DNA of 20,000 bases from Cristatella mucedo (Eukaryota > Bryozoa > Phylactolaemata > Cristatellidae): assembly GCA_009760855.2 (NCBI GenBank), contig WPIO01000039.1, positions 820,001 through 840,000 on the forward strand, read 5' to 3'. Below the pieces are notes generated by a model that was given only the letters and a program-made list of their open reading frames with translations, had not been told where the DNA came from and made no database searches. Both the position numbers and the translations under genes were made by a program. Below are positions 1-10,343 of this stretch, piece after piece. The first letter of the stretch is position 1. The number at the start of each line of letters is the position of its first letter.

Positions 1-240
1 TAATTGTCGGCAACTGGAGCTGCAGGCTGGTAGTAGTTTTCAGCCTTATGACTTATGCCCGGAAAGCCGAGAACTGCTGCAACGAAACAGCTCCCAGTCG
101 CCTCTTCTAAGCCTGCTCGGATTCTTAGGGAATCAATCGCACTCTCGATCATTGCGTATGCGTCGTACGATTAAGATACAAAAGCTTCAAACACTTCATC
201 CGATCGGTGCGGGAGTAAAACTAATACATGAAAATGAAAT

Positions 241-300
241 GCATTTACATAGCACCCTCAGAGAACCAAATCTCTTTCTAGGCACTTTATACATCCAGTA
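241..300 (+). repeat. Dispersed (AAT)n-linked repeat, copy 1 (partial)
   Basis: The stretch TAGCACCCTCAGAGAAC..AATCTCTTTCTAGGCACTTTA matches the core of the copies at 3390 and 3981, with the palindrome decayed (AGCACC and GGCACTTT). The (AAT)n head and the tail are not clear here. Confidence 0.65.
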
Positions 301-480
301 TACGTAGCGTGTCAATATGGTTAGCGATTGCATGTGCAGCGCCAGTACGCACAAACGCGCAAAGAAAAATTCATTCAGGAACGTAGCAAATGCAGTGAGG
401 AGCAAGCGAAGTTCTAGCTTCTGTTTAAATTCGAAGTAGGGATATGCGCGACGTCAGTTATAAGTTTATATAGTTATGGA

Positions 481-580
481 ATAATAAAATAAAATAATCC
501 CATAATGACAATAATAAATAATAAGAATAGTAATATATATATATATATAATAAGAATATAAATAATAAGAATAATAATCC
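481..580. repeat. AT-rich simple-sequence tract
   Basis: AATAATAAA-type and (AT)n runs with almost no G or C, ending just before the hairpin at 581. Confidence 0.85.
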
Positions 581-612
581 CAAAACCTGGAGCTTAAAAG
601 CTCCAGGTTTTG
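581..612. repeat. Perfect 15-bp inverted repeat with 2-nt spacer
   Basis: CAAAACCTGGAGCTT at 581-595 and its exact reverse complement at 598-612, separated by AA. It would form a stable hairpin or cruciform. No terminator role is expected in this eukaryotic context. Confidence 0.9.
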
Positions 613-1121
613 TGATCGTGCGAAATTAGGGCACGCTAAGACCTAAGAGTGACTGAAAAAACCTCGCACTCGATAGGCTGCTTGTAGGGTAGCGAGAGCA
701 TCCTGATGACAAATGGTGTAATGTAGCAACTGCAAAGTCCACGACAGACATGCAACTCTAAGAGACACTGACTACATAGGTCGGACGACATGCAAGTAAT
801 AACTTACAAAATTCGAGATGGGATGTTACGAGTGCATGCAAGAATTTGGACGTAATATTCCTGTCTTTCCCTCCCAAATTTGTGCTATATTACGAAACTG
901 AAAATAGGCAGACTTCACTGTGGAGCTGAAGTGGGCGCCTTGCAAAAAGTCACTTTGGAACAGAGCACGCAGATTTCGCGGAGGTGATACCCGAGATTTG
1001 CTAGCTGAGCCAATTTTGGCGGATTTTCTTCAATTTTCGAGTCACACTCGGTTTGGCCCTAACGAAAAGTTAGTATCATCTACAGAAATCGTCGGAATAT
1101 CGCTAGAAATTCTGTTTCAAT
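613..1121. other. Non-coding stretch, nothing recognised
   Basis: A short plus-strand frame from 920 runs into the duplicated repeat and has no recognisable domain. No RNA gene or long repeat was seen. Confidence 0.5.
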
Positions 1122-1169
1122 TCAAGAGTGAATGCCATAAATACATGCTTACATGCATGCTGTAAGGGA

Positions 1170-1246
<77 letters not shown>

Positions 1247-1406
1247 GTGAGTGAGTGCCTGACGTGCTGCAAGGCAGGAAGGGATCGAAGCTCAAGAGTG
1301 AATGCCATCAATACATGCTTACATGCTGTAAGGAAGTTGAGAGAGAGAGAGAGAGAGAGAGAGTGAGTGAGTGCCTGACGTGCTGCAAGGCAGGAAGGGA
1401 TCGAAG
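1122..1406 (+). repeat. Tandem duplication around a (GA)n microsatellite
   Basis: Two direct copies, 1122-1291 and 1292-1406. Each runs from TCAAGAGTGAATGCCAT through a GCTGTAAGG.AGTTG stretch, a (GA)n run, (GAGT)n, and GCCTGACGTGCTGCAAGGCA to GGGATCGAAG. Apart from a few substitutions and an extra ATGC in copy 1, the copies differ mainly in (GA)n length: about 70 nt at 1173-1243 against about 25 nt at 1339-1363. Open frames here that encode Ser-Leu or Glu-Arg strings are artefacts. Confidence 0.93.
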
Positions 1407-2495
1407 TTCCGGTACAGCTGTACGCTATCTGCACAGTATAGAAAGCGTAGACTGCTGTGCTTCCGATTACGTCCGCAAGACGGAAAGAACAAATCGTGTG
1501 AAGAAGTGTCACGCACATAGCGTGGGCGTACCCCTGACTTAACATGCTCATCGGATTCCTGCTGTCCGTTGACATCAATGCCCTAGAGTCTCCCACTGAG
1601 GTGGAACCTATGCCGCAGTAGTGCAGTGTCAATAATGTTCAGGTGAGACGAGAAACGATCAAGAATGACTCGGGGATAAGTAGTAACAGATTCTACCGAA
1701 AGATCCACCGACAAAACAGAGCCGCTCTACCCAAGTCTGTATTCACGCGAAAGTCTTTATAAGCCCACAGCGATGATGACTCAGTTTAGATATTAGCTTT
1801 AAAATCTGAGTGGAACGTTCTTTGCTAGGTTTGAAGTTTTGACGTAAGAGTTGAGCTGGCATTTAGCCTGTATTCGTTCCAGTGTCTTTGCTTGGAATCG
1901 CAGTAGGGGGACTGAGCGGAAATCGCTAACGTGTCTCCTGGTCTAGCCATCGTTATGAGCGACCTAAGGAATTCTTTTTGTAAGGTGCAGGGCCAAGACC
2001 CGAGGCTAAGGACACAGTCACTATGTTAGCAATACAGGACATCGGCATAGCTGTGCATCTGAGAAGGAGAACAATGGATACAAGGTCTAGCGGACTGGTG
2101 GTCGTCATAGACTGAGAGATTAGCCTCGAGATTACTTCCTTTGTGGCATGTTAGGAGGTAGGCGATTAACGTCAGCGAGGAACAAAGGGAGACGAGACCA
2201 GTAAGGATATAACCTTAGTGATGGACTCTATGATCTCATATATGCTGCTGACAAAGAAGCTAGAGAAGCGACCTGCTTGATCACCACAAGGATAATTAGT
2301 CAAGGTGCTGACCTTGAAGCGGTTGATGCGATGGTTGATTTCGATTGAGCGTATGCGATTTCGCTGTGTTTTTACATAATGCTAGACTCGGCATTGGTTA
2401 GGATAGATTAGTGCAATGCACAGTAGTCCTCCGATCCCGTCTGTCGATTAGCACCCAGGTCTAATATCATCGGGCTCACTCTGAATTCGTATCTG
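1407..2495. other. Non-coding stretch, nothing recognised
   Basis: No supported ORF, splice-linked exon, tRNA or repeat was found in either strand. Confidence 0.5.
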
Positions 2496-2535
2496 CCCAC
2501 TACCGGCGCTCATTCCAATGAGCGCCGGCAGTGGG
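2496..2535. repeat. 19-bp inverted repeat with one mismatch and 2-nt spacer
   Basis: CCCACTACCGGCGCTCATT at 2496-2514 and AATGAGCGCCGGCAGTGGG at 2517-2535 are reverse complements except for one position, with CC between. The arms are GC-rich and would form a strong hairpin. Confidence 0.9.
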
Positions 2536-3353
2536 AGCAAGAAGTTAGCCGCGCATGTAGAGCGGTAGTCAGTGGCGGAGCCAAGGCTTGGGCAGGGGGG
2601 CAATATGCCCCGTATAGGACGGGTGCCAGGCAGAGATCTGGGCCGCAGTCACACTGGATCGGTGCAGGAACTTGGGCAGGGGTCTCTGTTAGGGACGCGG
2701 GCATGTTTTTTTTTTTGTAGGTCAAACTCACTCTAAAAAGCACCGTGCAATTTTAATGACTTGCGAGTCTTGCCACCTGCATGAAAATCAAGGCTTCGCC
2801 CATGGCTAAGCAATTTTCTAAAGAAAAGTGAAGTGCGGCTCACACAACCGGACTGCAATCGGCCGCCAGCACAGCGCTCGTAACGGTACGATCCATTCCG
2901 GTGAGGTAAGAACCTTGTATCGTGGATAACGACTTGTCGATGCCGCACCAGCGTACGCAGGTATGCCGACAGTAGCGAAACACGGAAGCGACGAACAGCG
3001 CCCGTAGCTTAACGTAACGAGCCCGTATCCATAGCGTTGAGATGTCTACTGGACAGCGAGTGAACACTTCTGGCGTTCAACAGCATGTATGACGTACTCC
3101 GGCCGCTCCATGGCCTGGAGATCTAATCAGTTCAAAAGTCTAGGTTTACTCCGGAAGCATCATTGACTGCCTATTGCACGGCGTCGGCTTTTACGCAATC
3201 TCGGCGACAAACAGTCGCATAATCGGTTCCTAGGCGTTAAAATGCAGAAACTGGCTTTAATGATGGTCAGTCATAATCAGGCTGATTTAGCTAGCAGCCG
3301 TTTCAGTGCTCACAGCAGTACGCACACGAATAACTTAAGCGCACATTCAAGGT
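2536..3353. other. Non-coding stretch with short unassigned minus-strand frames
   Basis: Overlapping minus-strand frames of 71-77 codons between 2510 and 3067 have no family match that I recognise and no splice pattern. A T11 run lies at about 2707. Confidence 0.45.
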
Positions 3354-3541
3354 AGTAATAATAATAATAATAATATTAATTCACTTGATAAAGCGCCCTC
3401 AGGGAACTTAATCTCTCTCTAGGCGCTTTACATTTGCTGTAAAGTGAAATGCCATTGAATGGTAAGTAAGATCATGCTTGAAAAAAAGTAGAAAGCGGTA
3501 AGAGAGTAAACAATTTGTATTAATTTTTACTAGCTCAGCTG
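3354..3541 (+). repeat. Dispersed (AAT)n-headed repeat, copy 2
   Basis: The copy has a TAA/AAT run, then AAAGCGCC (3390-3397) and its exact inverted partner GGCGCTTT (3422-3429), with CTCAGGGAACTTAATCTCTC between. The tail ends TAGCTCAGCTG at 3531-3541. The order and spacing match the copy at 3949-4133. Confidence 0.8.
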
Positions 3542-3948
3542 ATTCTGCAGGATTAATGGTCAGCTCAGATTCTATAATTGCAAGCATTTCGCAGGTCATC
3601 GCTAGCAGTAGGAAAGTGACAAGTGGGCAGAGGGCATTTACCGCGTCCCACAAACAGAAGCTGTAGCAACTGGGCCAGACCTATACATTAGGTAAGGGTG
3701 TAAAAAATACCTCCGAACCCAACCGGCACCGCCTACGATTTTATATCCTAATTCTAGTCTATGAGCATCCGCCAAGTTGGGTGTAGAAAAAAACACCATG
3801 ATGGAACGCTTAATCGTTCATTACTTGCAGGTCTTGCCCCCAAACGAAAAACCTGGCGCCACCTCTGTTTAATAGCACTCGATTGTAATTACTCTGCCAA
3901 ACGTCGCGTGAGTTTTTGCATGACGCAGGTAGCTTTGTTAGTAACAAT

Positions 3949-4133
3949 AAGAATATAATAATAATAATAATGCACTCGATAAAGCGCCCTCAGAGAACTC
4001 AATCTTTTTCTAGGCGCTTTACTTTTGTTGCGAAGGAAACATAATCTAATGTTGAGGGGTGGGGTGTCATTCTTGATAAACAGCACTAATAAAATATAAG
4101 CAGTGAGTAAAAGATTGATTGATAGCTCAGCTG
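3949..4133 (+). repeat. Dispersed (AAT)n-headed repeat, copy 3
   Basis: The copy has an AAT run, AAAGCGCC at 3981-3988, GGCGCTTT at 4013-4020 and TAGCTCAGCTG at 4123-4133. Palindrome arms are 32 nt apart start to start, as in copy 2, and the palindrome-to-tail distance differs by one base. It shares TTGCGAAGGAA with the inverted copy at 9371. Confidence 0.8.
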
Positions 4134-5580
4134 TGGTGTGCCGGAAGGTTTTTTGCTCTTTGTGATCCATTATTTTCTTTGTTAAAAACAATCGTTGTGT
4201 GCGCCTTCAATGCAACGAGCTGCTCTAGGCGGATGACAGTTGACGCTGGGTGACAAGAGATAACCAGCTTTGATCCTAACTCTGAAAAGAACATTTAGCC
4301 TAGGCATAGCTAGAGGTCTAGGATTTTTGCATTCAACAGAATCTAGCGTCTCTAATTCATGCTTTCTTGACGATTCAAGAGGAATCCTCTGCCTCTCAGC
4401 AAGATCAGAAAGATGGCTCACACCCAGTGCACGGAGAGCTGGTCGTGGTTTTAATATACTAGCCAGAAAAATCAGGCTAGTGACGCCTCACGTTAGGAAA
4501 ACAGTCTCCCAAAATGCTCACCAAAGAAAAGGCTTCACCAACTTCTTTTGATGCTCAATATTTTTTAAATCTTTTAAACCCGGTTCAAACATTCAAAGTT
4601 CAAACACGAGTATTTCAATTGGCCTACAAAGAAGCCATACCAGTTGGAACTTGGCAAGTGAAGTAGACTCACCTAGCACTTGCTGCTACTTCTGAGAAGT
4701 CAGTAATGACTCCTGTATGTCTACGTCAGAGGCCCGCAAGCGCTCAGGCTGTTCTAGAAATGCTTTAATCGCTGCAATGATACCTGAGTTATTCGTGTAC
4801 TGAGTTGACGCCCCACTTGTGAGCTGCTGCCGAGCCACTATTTCACCACTAGTGCTAAAATGAAACCGTTAAACAGAAGCTGTCGGTTTTATTGTGCGAA
4901 ATCAGCATATGCAAGGCAGTACATAGCGGATGAAAAAATTTTTTTTCACCATATATCAACAGAAGGAATGCATTTGCTTAAGTATAGGCAATGTGTATAC
5001 GCTACACAACGTGTGTTCTGCACAATCTTGAATAGTAATTTCTTAGAATTATATTAAGAACTTGAATCATTTCCCTATGCCAATTTTATTACATTTGCAA
5101 TAAGTTTCTTATCTAGGCAACTGATTAAGTAGTCAAAACAAAAATTTATCCACTAATCACCTAGGTAAGTCACTGAGGCGCACCAGCCAAAATGGCATAA
5201 CTTTCACCTGCATTAGTCACTGCTGCTTTGTTTGGATTTTCTGCAATCATGGCAATGACATAAGTACGGGTCACGTTCGCTCGCACCTCAACCCATTGGC
5301 TACCTCCGTCTTGGACTAACGCATATAGAATAACCCCCAATTGTGCTGACCTCATCACCAGTCTTGTGATCACAAAAAGTTGTGGACCCATCGGAACAAC
5401 CTCATCAGACTTCTATCGTCTACTTGCCCGTTATATAACTCACTTGCAGTTGGCGTAAAATTTGGTAGCTTGGCTATTCCGTCGGTAAGCACAACTGCTA
5501 TAAAACGCACTTCTCACCAATCTGCACTAGCTGCCTATCAAGAAGCGTATCGGCTTCAAGATCGTGCCTCTCACTTTTAG
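4134..5580. other. Unassigned stretch upstream of the LINE
   Basis: Contains plus-strand frames at 4270-4551 and 4860-5057 and a minus-strand frame at 5391-5170, none recognised. The last part (from about 5380) shares the frame of the LINE endonuclease relic and may be its 5' portion. Confidence 0.4.
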
Positions 5581-5639
5581 GTGACACCGTTCTCTTGCTT
5601 CAGCCTACTAATAGAAAATAGTTTCGCACCAGACCTTCC

Positions 5640-6380
5640 GTCGAACTGCCTGCACTTTTCAATCAGATCGAGTAATTTTGCCCATACATCCAAATCCCTC
5701 GGAGGCTGTGCCTTGAGTTCGCTCCGTGCATTTCGTCTAGCCGAGTCACGGACCGTGTCCCTCAATGGAGGCTACGTATCGGAGTATACTCCACCCGATT
5801 TCTTGTTCTTTCGGACCATGTGGTCTGAGAAGTTGAGTGGTGGGGTTGAGATCGTGTATCGAAGGTCGCTTGGCTATAATACTTGCAATTGTTCGTCTAA
5901 GCCATCGTCTTAATCAGTCGCCCATCAGCTCGCGATCATAGGCCATGCCTCTCCCAAGTTTGACCTAGAGACCCTATTCTGACTGTCTAACCAAAGTTGT
6001 GGGAGATTGCTTGAAGTTCCTCACCAAAGTATTCCTATGTGACGGGTCGTTATTGATTTCTAGAGATTTTAGCAATATCTTATCGACAATAGTAGCAGCC
6101 AAGTCCGCTCATTTCTTCCCTATCTACAGAACTTTGGCTTATTTAAACACCTTTTCCAGGTGACTCATGTTGATCTGTATATTCTGGATCTCGCCTCCGA
6201 TCACAAAGGATGTCTGCCCTACTGATCTTGTTGTGCGACCGCTCACCATCTTCACTTTGTCTTCTGCTCCTGCTTCGCCATATGAGCTGGGCAGTTCCAA
6301 GTTTACCAGAGGTGCAGCTTAAATAGCATCGATTCTGGGAAATTTCGGGAAAATACTTTTGGTGCGAATCTTTGATCTAA
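5640..6380 (+). pseudogene. LINE endonuclease-domain relic
   Basis: The frame open from 5581 to 5913 carries YVSEYTPPDFLFFR then GGVEIVYRRSLGY, matching the CR1/L2 endonuclease region between the catalytic ETW (here decayed to AES) and the central strand. A shifted frame continues through YLQNFGLFKHLFQVTHVDLY and ILDLASDHKG, which corresponds to the TH..GHTLDLV segment, to IDSGKFREN. Stops and frame changes at about 5913-6080 and after 6230 break it. The catalytic SDH is not intact. Confidence 0.7.
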
Positions 6381-6419
6381 ACATAGTAGTTCTCTGCCGA
6401 CAGCCGCCATGTCCTCATC

Positions 6420-6715
6420 GATGCGGTACACACTAAACTCAGGAGTGTTCTCGACGAGTGTACCCTTGCCTAAAGCCTGTCCGTGTACTCGCTCGCGTTT
6501 TGGGTAAGAGACCTATCTCTCACCCAAACAACTTCCAACGATGCGCCATGTAAAGCGAGCACGCTTCAGCTCCGCTCGAAGAAGTCTACATCCGATACAA
6601 GGGCAGCAAGTTTCAAAGGCTACGTCCATGTCCGCACTACGCCCAAAAGCTTGGCAAACAGCCAGGGCTTCTTCTTTACTCGAAAACTGAAGTCTGTTCC
6701 CTAAGTAGCGTGTGG
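6420..6715 (+). pseudogene. LINE linker between endonuclease and RT, probably deleted
   Basis: LRSVLDECTLA, then a basic stretch KRARFSSARRSL and KAWQTARASSLLEN in another frame, resemble the linker (LLDEHAPL... then RRRAERRWR... then KAK..YY...I.EN) of CR1-like ORF2. The next RT match begins within 40 nt, whereas intact elements have over a hundred codons between. An internal deletion is therefore likely. The alignment is weak and frame-hopping. Confidence 0.45.
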
Positions 6716-6717
6716 AA

Positions 6718-8047
6718 AACTTTGACGAGAATGAATGTTCATGCAAATATCACTCTGAATTCAAGGGACCGCACTCCAATAGCTCTGCTCTCTGCCGTGC
6801 TACCTGAGGCACCCTTATAGGCAAATAGAGCACTGTGATAATTTCATTGCCCCGGTCCTGCTGGATCTAAAGGTTGCGTCTGAAAACCGTTTGATCGCGG
6901 TATCCTAATTGAACGACCGAGAACAACTACCAGCCTGGTGGACGAAGCAGCTGTTACGTTCGAATCTCGCTACTCAGGCATGGTTCAATCCTTGTGTTGT
7001 GGTTTTGACGTCCAATCTCGCAGGCCAGCCTCGCGGAAGTTCCACGACGGTCCGTTCGTAGACCTTTGCTGTTCTCCATTTATAGCGAGCTTTGCAGACA
7101 AGAGTCTGACCCAAAGGATTGGCTATCAATTCTATGCTGATGATACCCGGCTGTAGCTGTCAATTAGGCCATCGGAATTATTTGCAGCGACTGATTAACT
7201 GAATGCTCACCTTCAAGGCATTGGCTCGTAAATGTCTGCTACGTTTCTTATAATAAACGGTGACTAACCTGAACTCTTTCCCATAGGCCACCGAAAGCGA
7301 CTAGGAGACTTTGCTGCTCTACTTGCCGATGTTGTAGTGCGACCGTCGGCATGAGCTCAGAATTTAAGCGTCCTATTGGATTAAAACGTTATGTTTAAAG
7401 ATTCATCAAGAGGACCGCCTCCATTGCTAGGCATCGCGTTCAATATACGTATTAGATTAAGAAACGTCTACCACGGTTGCTGGAAAAGCGTGCATGCCCC
7501 CTGGTTCTGCTTTGGCTGAACTACTGTAGTTTCGCTTTGACCGGCAACAGAAAAAACAGTTAAGCCTCAGAAGCTGGTGACGAATACGGCTGCAAGGTTA
7601 GTCAGCAAATCTCAGCACTACAGCTAGGGGTCGCCTATGCTGAAGGAGCTGAAATTGCTAGCGGAAAATCAACGGAAACGGAGCGAATTTCTGACTCCAA
7701 CACAAAGCTTGCCTTGGCTTGGCTGCCTCATGTCTAGCGAAACTGCTGCACCAGTTTCAGCCTCCTCACTCTCTCAGGGCCTCTTTGGAGAACAAATAAT
7801 TTATGTTTCATTCCTATGAATAATGACCGCCAGTGATAGAGGCTTGTGCTATGCAGGTACGAGACGGCGAAACCCGCTTCCAGAGTTCTTACCCAATCGC
7901 ACATTCTCTGATGCTGCTAACTGTAAGACATCCTATCCGGCCGTTCTGATCTGCTTCTTCAAAGATTCTCACTGCCTCAACTTCCTTCCGGACTCAGCTA
8001 TGGTTCACAATTTCTGTTGGTTTTACGAGATGAAATCCACTGGCTAG
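6718..8047 (+). pseudogene. LINE reverse transcriptase and C-terminal relic with YADD box
   Basis: FDENECSCKYHSEFKGPHSN at 6718 matches the DEN.L..KYQSAF...HST segment. VLLDL at about 6861 and FDRGILIER after one frameshift near 6890 match VLLDLSAAFDT.DHGIL. QFYADDTRL at 7130-7156 is the RT active site with both Asp. LSIRPSEL, LNAHLQGIGS, MSATFLIINGD and IGHRKRLGDF follow as in CR1-like elements, then TNTAARLVSKSQHY and LKELKLL. The frame holds to 8047 through stops at 7154, 7196, 7229, 7265, 7352, 7382, 7517, 7538, 7625 and 7817. RTFSDAA near 7900 matches the RAFSVAA motif of the tail. Confidence 0.82.
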
Positions 8048-8170
8048 CATATGCTTTCTTTATGCCGCTTAGGCTTACAGTGGGAAATGGGAAATTCTCC
8101 AGCGTAGCATTCACTTCGCCCATGTGGCTTTTTTCAGTTTCAGACGGAAATACATAACATGTGGTTAGTT

Positions 8171-9370
8171 ATGATCAGCAGTTGTCAGCGGATTGATGAG
8201 CTTAGGCGGCAAGGCAATCGCAGCAACATATATGCGAATGATGCTGCATACAACGGTGATGGATATTAAAATTACGAATCGCGTACCTCATGATTTATTG
8301 AGGGTGGTACCGCAAGTACTTCAATCTCTCTCTCACTTGGAGTTCATTTCGGTGTTTCAAAATGATGCCAACGTTCTTAAAACTTCCCTAGAGCGACCAC
8401 TCAAAGACCAATTCAACACCACATAGGATGGTGCTTCGCGAAAGAATTCAGCGCGGCTTACATGCAATGCAGCGAGGGTTTTCAGCAGCTACAAGTAGAT
8501 CGCTAGGCTACCGCTAACTGCCTTGGCTCCCACTGTACGCAGAGTTATAATCCGTTGTCGACTCAAGGGGGAACAACCCGAAAATTCCCCATTCCCGCTT
8601 ACGCTCGCGCCATGTCATGGGACTACTGCGTGTCCCCTATCGGTCGTCATTCTCTCCGTGGTGACGTCGCTTGCCTGGGCGGTTAGCAGAGGATTTCGCC
8701 GATGAGTGCAACCTAGAAAGCCTTTTCTGTATATTATTAAAGTCATACCGCTTCTTTATAATCTTCTTATGATCTTCTTTATGATGCTTCTTTATTATCT
8801 CGATTTTTCTCGGTACCCTGTGTGGGTAAAAACGCAAGGAACGAGCTTTGTTATACATGCTTTTGTTGCTAAAGTATTGGACTTTTAACTAGAAAATAGA
8901 TACATAGTTCCTATCAGACTAGAGAACTAACGGATAGTGCATATGTGCACAAGCCTTAGTGAGTGTGTATTTCGTGTACACGTGTTGCTCGGTGCTCCCT
9001 TTCTTCAGGAATCTTTAGTTTCAACAGGATCTAGTAATGTCAGAGGCGATTCAAAGAGTTTGTCTCCTGTTCATTTGAGCTATTTGATATGCTTTGTGAA
9101 GAGCTAAGTACCGAACGACCTGGCAAGGTCCATTGGGCGGCTAAAAAATTGATGGCTATACTTAAGATATTGTGTATCCTAGCGAAAGGTTGTCTTGATT
9201 AGCGGGTACTCCAAATGAATCCGGTCCATCACCAGGGCTGCGATGTGTTAAAATGGTTCACGCCATATCTCCAGTCATAACATATTGACAGTTAGAGACC
9301 GGCCAAGTATATATGATTGTAGGACTAGGACTGATAGTTAACGGCTGCCGTAGTTATAATGAGTAGGTGT
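8171..9370. other. Intergenic stretch after the LINE
   Basis: The plus-strand frame 8193-8426 directly follows the LINE tail but matches no known LINE part. Apart from the CTTCTTTAT repeat nothing is recognised. Confidence 0.45.
8751..8799 (+). repeat. Degenerate CTTCTTTAT tandem repeat
   Basis: Four imperfect units of 11-13 nt (CTTCTTTATAAT, CTTCTTATGAT, CTTCTTTATGATG, CTTCTTTATTAT). The lysine-rich frame on the other strand is a by-product. Confidence 0.7.
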
Positions 9371-9441
9371 GCTTCCTTCGCAACATATAAAAAACGCCAA
9401 GAAGAGATTTATTTTTCTTAGGGCTTAAACAATAAATCAAT
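9371..9441 (-). repeat. Dispersed (AAT)n-headed repeat, copy 4 (inverted, diverged)
   Basis: Read on the minus strand, GCCCTAAGAAAAATAAATCT then CTTGGCGTTTTTTATATG then TTGCGAAGGAAGC aligns with 3985-4042 of copy 3. A T-rich stretch replaces the (AAT)n head. Similarity stops after TTGCGAAGGAAGC. Confidence 0.65.
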
Positions 9442-10343
9442 AAAAATTGTTATAAAATAGTGACGTAAGCCGACAAAGAAAACGCGTTCTCAAGAGAAAC
9501 AGCATTCTATAGCTCTAATTGTCTAAATTTATAGCTTCGTGCCTAAGCAACAGAAGTGCTATGAATCAATGGTCTTCAGTGGCACCTTGTCATGGCGATT
9601 GTATCATTTGTATTTTGCTGCCGTAAAAATATTTTCTCATTAAAACCTATGGCTCCGTCTTTAAATTACCAGTCACTTAAATATCTCTTTCTTTTTCAGT
9701 TATCCCGTAATAATAGCACTCTCTTTTTCAGTTAACCCAGGCAAAGTCTAATAGGACGGACCCCGAGGTCTTTAAGAATAATTGAAAAGCTATGAATCCA
9801 GCCATGACCTCAGCATATAACTTTTGCATGTTGCAGAGTCTTCTTTAGTGGTCAGGACCTGTCTCAACGATTATCTTGAAGATTTTGTGCATAATTTAAA
9901 AACATTGTTTACAAGGTATACATAATCACCGAAAGCTAACTGATTTCGCAAATATTTATTCTCCACAAACTATTTGATAGTCGTGAAGGCTGGTTTTGAG
10001 TGAATGCATCGCGATGCCCTCCTCTTTTGGTTGGTTGAGTAAGTAACCCCAGAAATATATATTTTGTAGTCAAAATATAGATGCCAAGCTTAAAACTAAT
10101 AATGGCACTAATTGTTACTAATTAAAAGCAATTTTTTGAAAACATAATGAACCCGAGCCGTTAAAAATGCAAGGCAATATTTAATAAATTAAGCAGTTGC
10201 AATCATTAAGGTAAATTGCTGCACTAGGCAAACATGAGAGCCAAACCTATCAGAATATTATATGTAATTGCTACAACAACCAAACTGGCTTAAGCGAAAG
10301 AGTTATTCACTTGATGTGGCTGTTTCTTCGACGACGTTTCATA
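9442..10343. other. AT-rich 3' flank of the chitinase gene
   Basis: No ORF of note. It probably contains the 3' UTR on the minus strand, with candidate poly(A) signals at 10185-10180 and 9960-9955. Confidence 0.5.
10180..10185 (-). terminator. Candidate poly(A) signal of the chitinase gene
   Basis: ATTAAA on the minus strand, about 160 nt after the stop codon. An AATAAA lies further on at 9960-9955. Either could define the 3' end in this AT-rich flank. Confidence 0.35.

Larger units (their letters stand above)
5581..8170 (+). mobile_element. Decayed CR1/L2-like LINE (non-LTR retrotransposon)
   Basis: The element carries, in the order expected for ORF2 of a Jockey-superfamily LINE, an APE-type endonuclease, a basic linker, a reverse transcriptase and a C-terminal tail. 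Matches were recognised by eye: ISEYTPPGF-like and GGV.IVYR segments near 5770-5860, a THVDxYxLDL-like segment near 6160-6200, LRSVLDE near 6435, VLLDL near 6861, YADDTRL at 7136-7156, and KLVTNTAARLV then PMLKELKLL near 7600-7660. The endonuclease half has several frameshifts and stops. The RT half keeps one frame with ten stops. It is non-functional. The 5' boundary is uncertain; the 3' boundary is set by similarity to the copy near 17640-18010. Confidence 0.82.

Noticed and set aside
581-612. The hairpin as a rho-independent terminator
   Set aside because: The window is eukaryotic, and no gene ends here.
1117-1632. A 171-codon minus-strand frame rich in Ser-Leu repeats
   Set aside because: It is generated by (GA)n and spans a tandem duplication. 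There are no domains, and the same pattern appears in any GA tract.
5577-5765. A minus-strand frame faintly like a clathrin light chain C-terminus (W..L...LKQ)
   Set aside because: The opposite strand gives a much better and longer match to a LINE endonuclease, in the right order with the following RT.
6513-6746. A 77-codon minus-strand frame
   Set aside because: It is antisense to the LINE linker and RT relic, with no independent match.
6955-6970. GTTCGAATC as a possible tRNA B box
   Set aside because: It lies within the LINE reading frame, and no A box or tRNA fold is seen upstream.
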